Origin: an uncultured Erysipelotrichaceae bacterium
GTDB lineage: Bacteria > Bacillota_I > Bacilli_A > Erysipelotrichales > Erysipelotrichaceae
Direction of reading: 5' to 3'
DNA length: 64,000 nucleotides
Assembly (NCBI GenBank): GCA_944325685.1
Contig: CALVBC010000026.1
Location: 1-64,000, forward strand
Shown: positions 63,680 through 64,000 of the stretch, one piece after another
Layout of the letters: each line of letters starts with the position of its first letter
Position numbering within the stretch: position 1 is the first letter of the stretch
Translations under genes and position numbers: made by a program
The notes under the pieces: model-generated
The model's database searches: none
Told to the model about the DNA's origin: nothing
The model's input: the letters and a program-made list of their open reading frames with translations, nothing else

Positions 63680-64000
63680 CCTTGTCCTCCCATCTTACTC
63701 ATGACATGGATATCAGCACCATTAAAGTCGATGGCGACCTTTTGGCCTTCTTCAAAGTACTTGGTCGTATGGACTTTGTATTCTCGTCCTTCGGTCGAGA
63801 AGGTGATCTCATAATCGCCTTCGACGATCTCATTAGGATCAAAGTCAAAGCGGACCTCCGTGATCGGCGCTTCTTCATCATTGTCGATATACCACGCATA
63901 GGCATCAGCCCATGTCTTAAGGTCGACAGAGATAGCCATACTTTCCTTGATCTCATCGACGGTCTTGTAGAAGTCAAAGGCAGTGATACCCATATTGTCT
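63676..64000 (-). CDS. potA: Spermidine/putrescine ABC ATPase PotA, C-terminal part (cut by window edge)
   Basis: Only the last 107 or so codons are inside; the frame stays open through the right edge, so the ABC domain with Walker motifs lies beyond position 64000. What is visible is the TOBE regulatory domain (VRFDFDPNEIVEG, YEITFSTEGREYKVHTTKYF, KVAIDFNGADIHVM). The identification as PotA rests on this domain and on the adjacent potB-potC-potD. Confidence 0.88.
   Translation of the reverse strand, partial: DNMGITAFDFYKTVDEIKESMAISVDLKTWADAYAWYIDNDEEAPITEVRFDFDPNEIVEGDYEITFSTEGREYKVHTTKYFEEGQKVAIDFNGADIHVMSKMGGQG

Overview
The window looks like a chromosomal segment of a walled, low-GC Gram-positive bacterium (Bacillota, Bacilli/Erysipelotrichia-like). 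I infer this from GpsB, RecU-PBP1, a Bacillus-type RNase P RNA, RNase Y with paired J-type RNases, HrcA/CIRCE control of the DnaK operon and ClpB, primosomal DnaB/DnaI, and long HPF. TGA is a normal stop and Trp is TGG, so this is genetic code 11 and not a Mycoplasma-type code. Almost everything is housekeeping. There is no prophage, insertion sequence, CRISPR array or tRNA gene, and no stretch over 300 bases is empty.

Layout. 1-298: tandem promoters and leader of an rRNA operon reading left out of the window. 299-3560: a GNAT acetyltransferase diverging from tldD-tldE. 3621-10344: ffh, a small SSB, and a BmpA/NupOPQ nucleoside ABC importer. 10410-18511: ftsK, a degenerate RNase J paralogue, miaB, a 2[4Fe-4S] ferredoxin, ymdB and rny. 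18536-24437: recA, pgsA, rnpB, gpsB, then recU-ponA on the other strand. 24411-29278: an Asp23-like protein, rsmF-ribF-truB, ttcA and a SpoU-type methyltransferase. 29316-36543: clpB and the hrcA-grpE-dnaK-dnaJ operon with CIRCE operators. 36561-38759: coaD, rsmD, ftsW. 38766-42511: def, rnjA, lemA, a DUF3137 protein. 42518-52622: a long leftward run of pyk, pfkA, dnaI, dnaB, coaE, mutM, polA, a ZnuA-like lipoprotein, trmB and pnp. 54851-60808: yebC, an Alg13/Alg14-like glycosyltransferase pair, ptsI, a small HTH-like protein, long hpf and a DUF2779 nuclease-like protein. 60845-64000: potD and potC-potB-potA(partial), a polyamine importer cut by the right edge.

Three genome-style signals stand out. 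First, about eleven genes without a Shine-Dalgarno sequence carry a -10 hexamer ending 6-8 nt (mostly exactly 6) before the start codon, the signature of leaderless mRNAs; operon-internal genes mostly keep strong SDs. Second, GATC is strongly over-represented, and in the three stretches I read codon by codon every purine-ending codon before ATC ended in G (28 of 28), although A-ending codons are common elsewhere in those genes. Third, gene ends are very compact, with several terminator hairpins containing the stop codon. Additional candidates are undescribed operators before nupO and potD, a hairpin masking the ssb SD, a J-type RNase lacking metal ligands, a ZnuA-like lipoprotein lacking its histidines, and a small HTH gene with a disrupted-looking start behind hpf.
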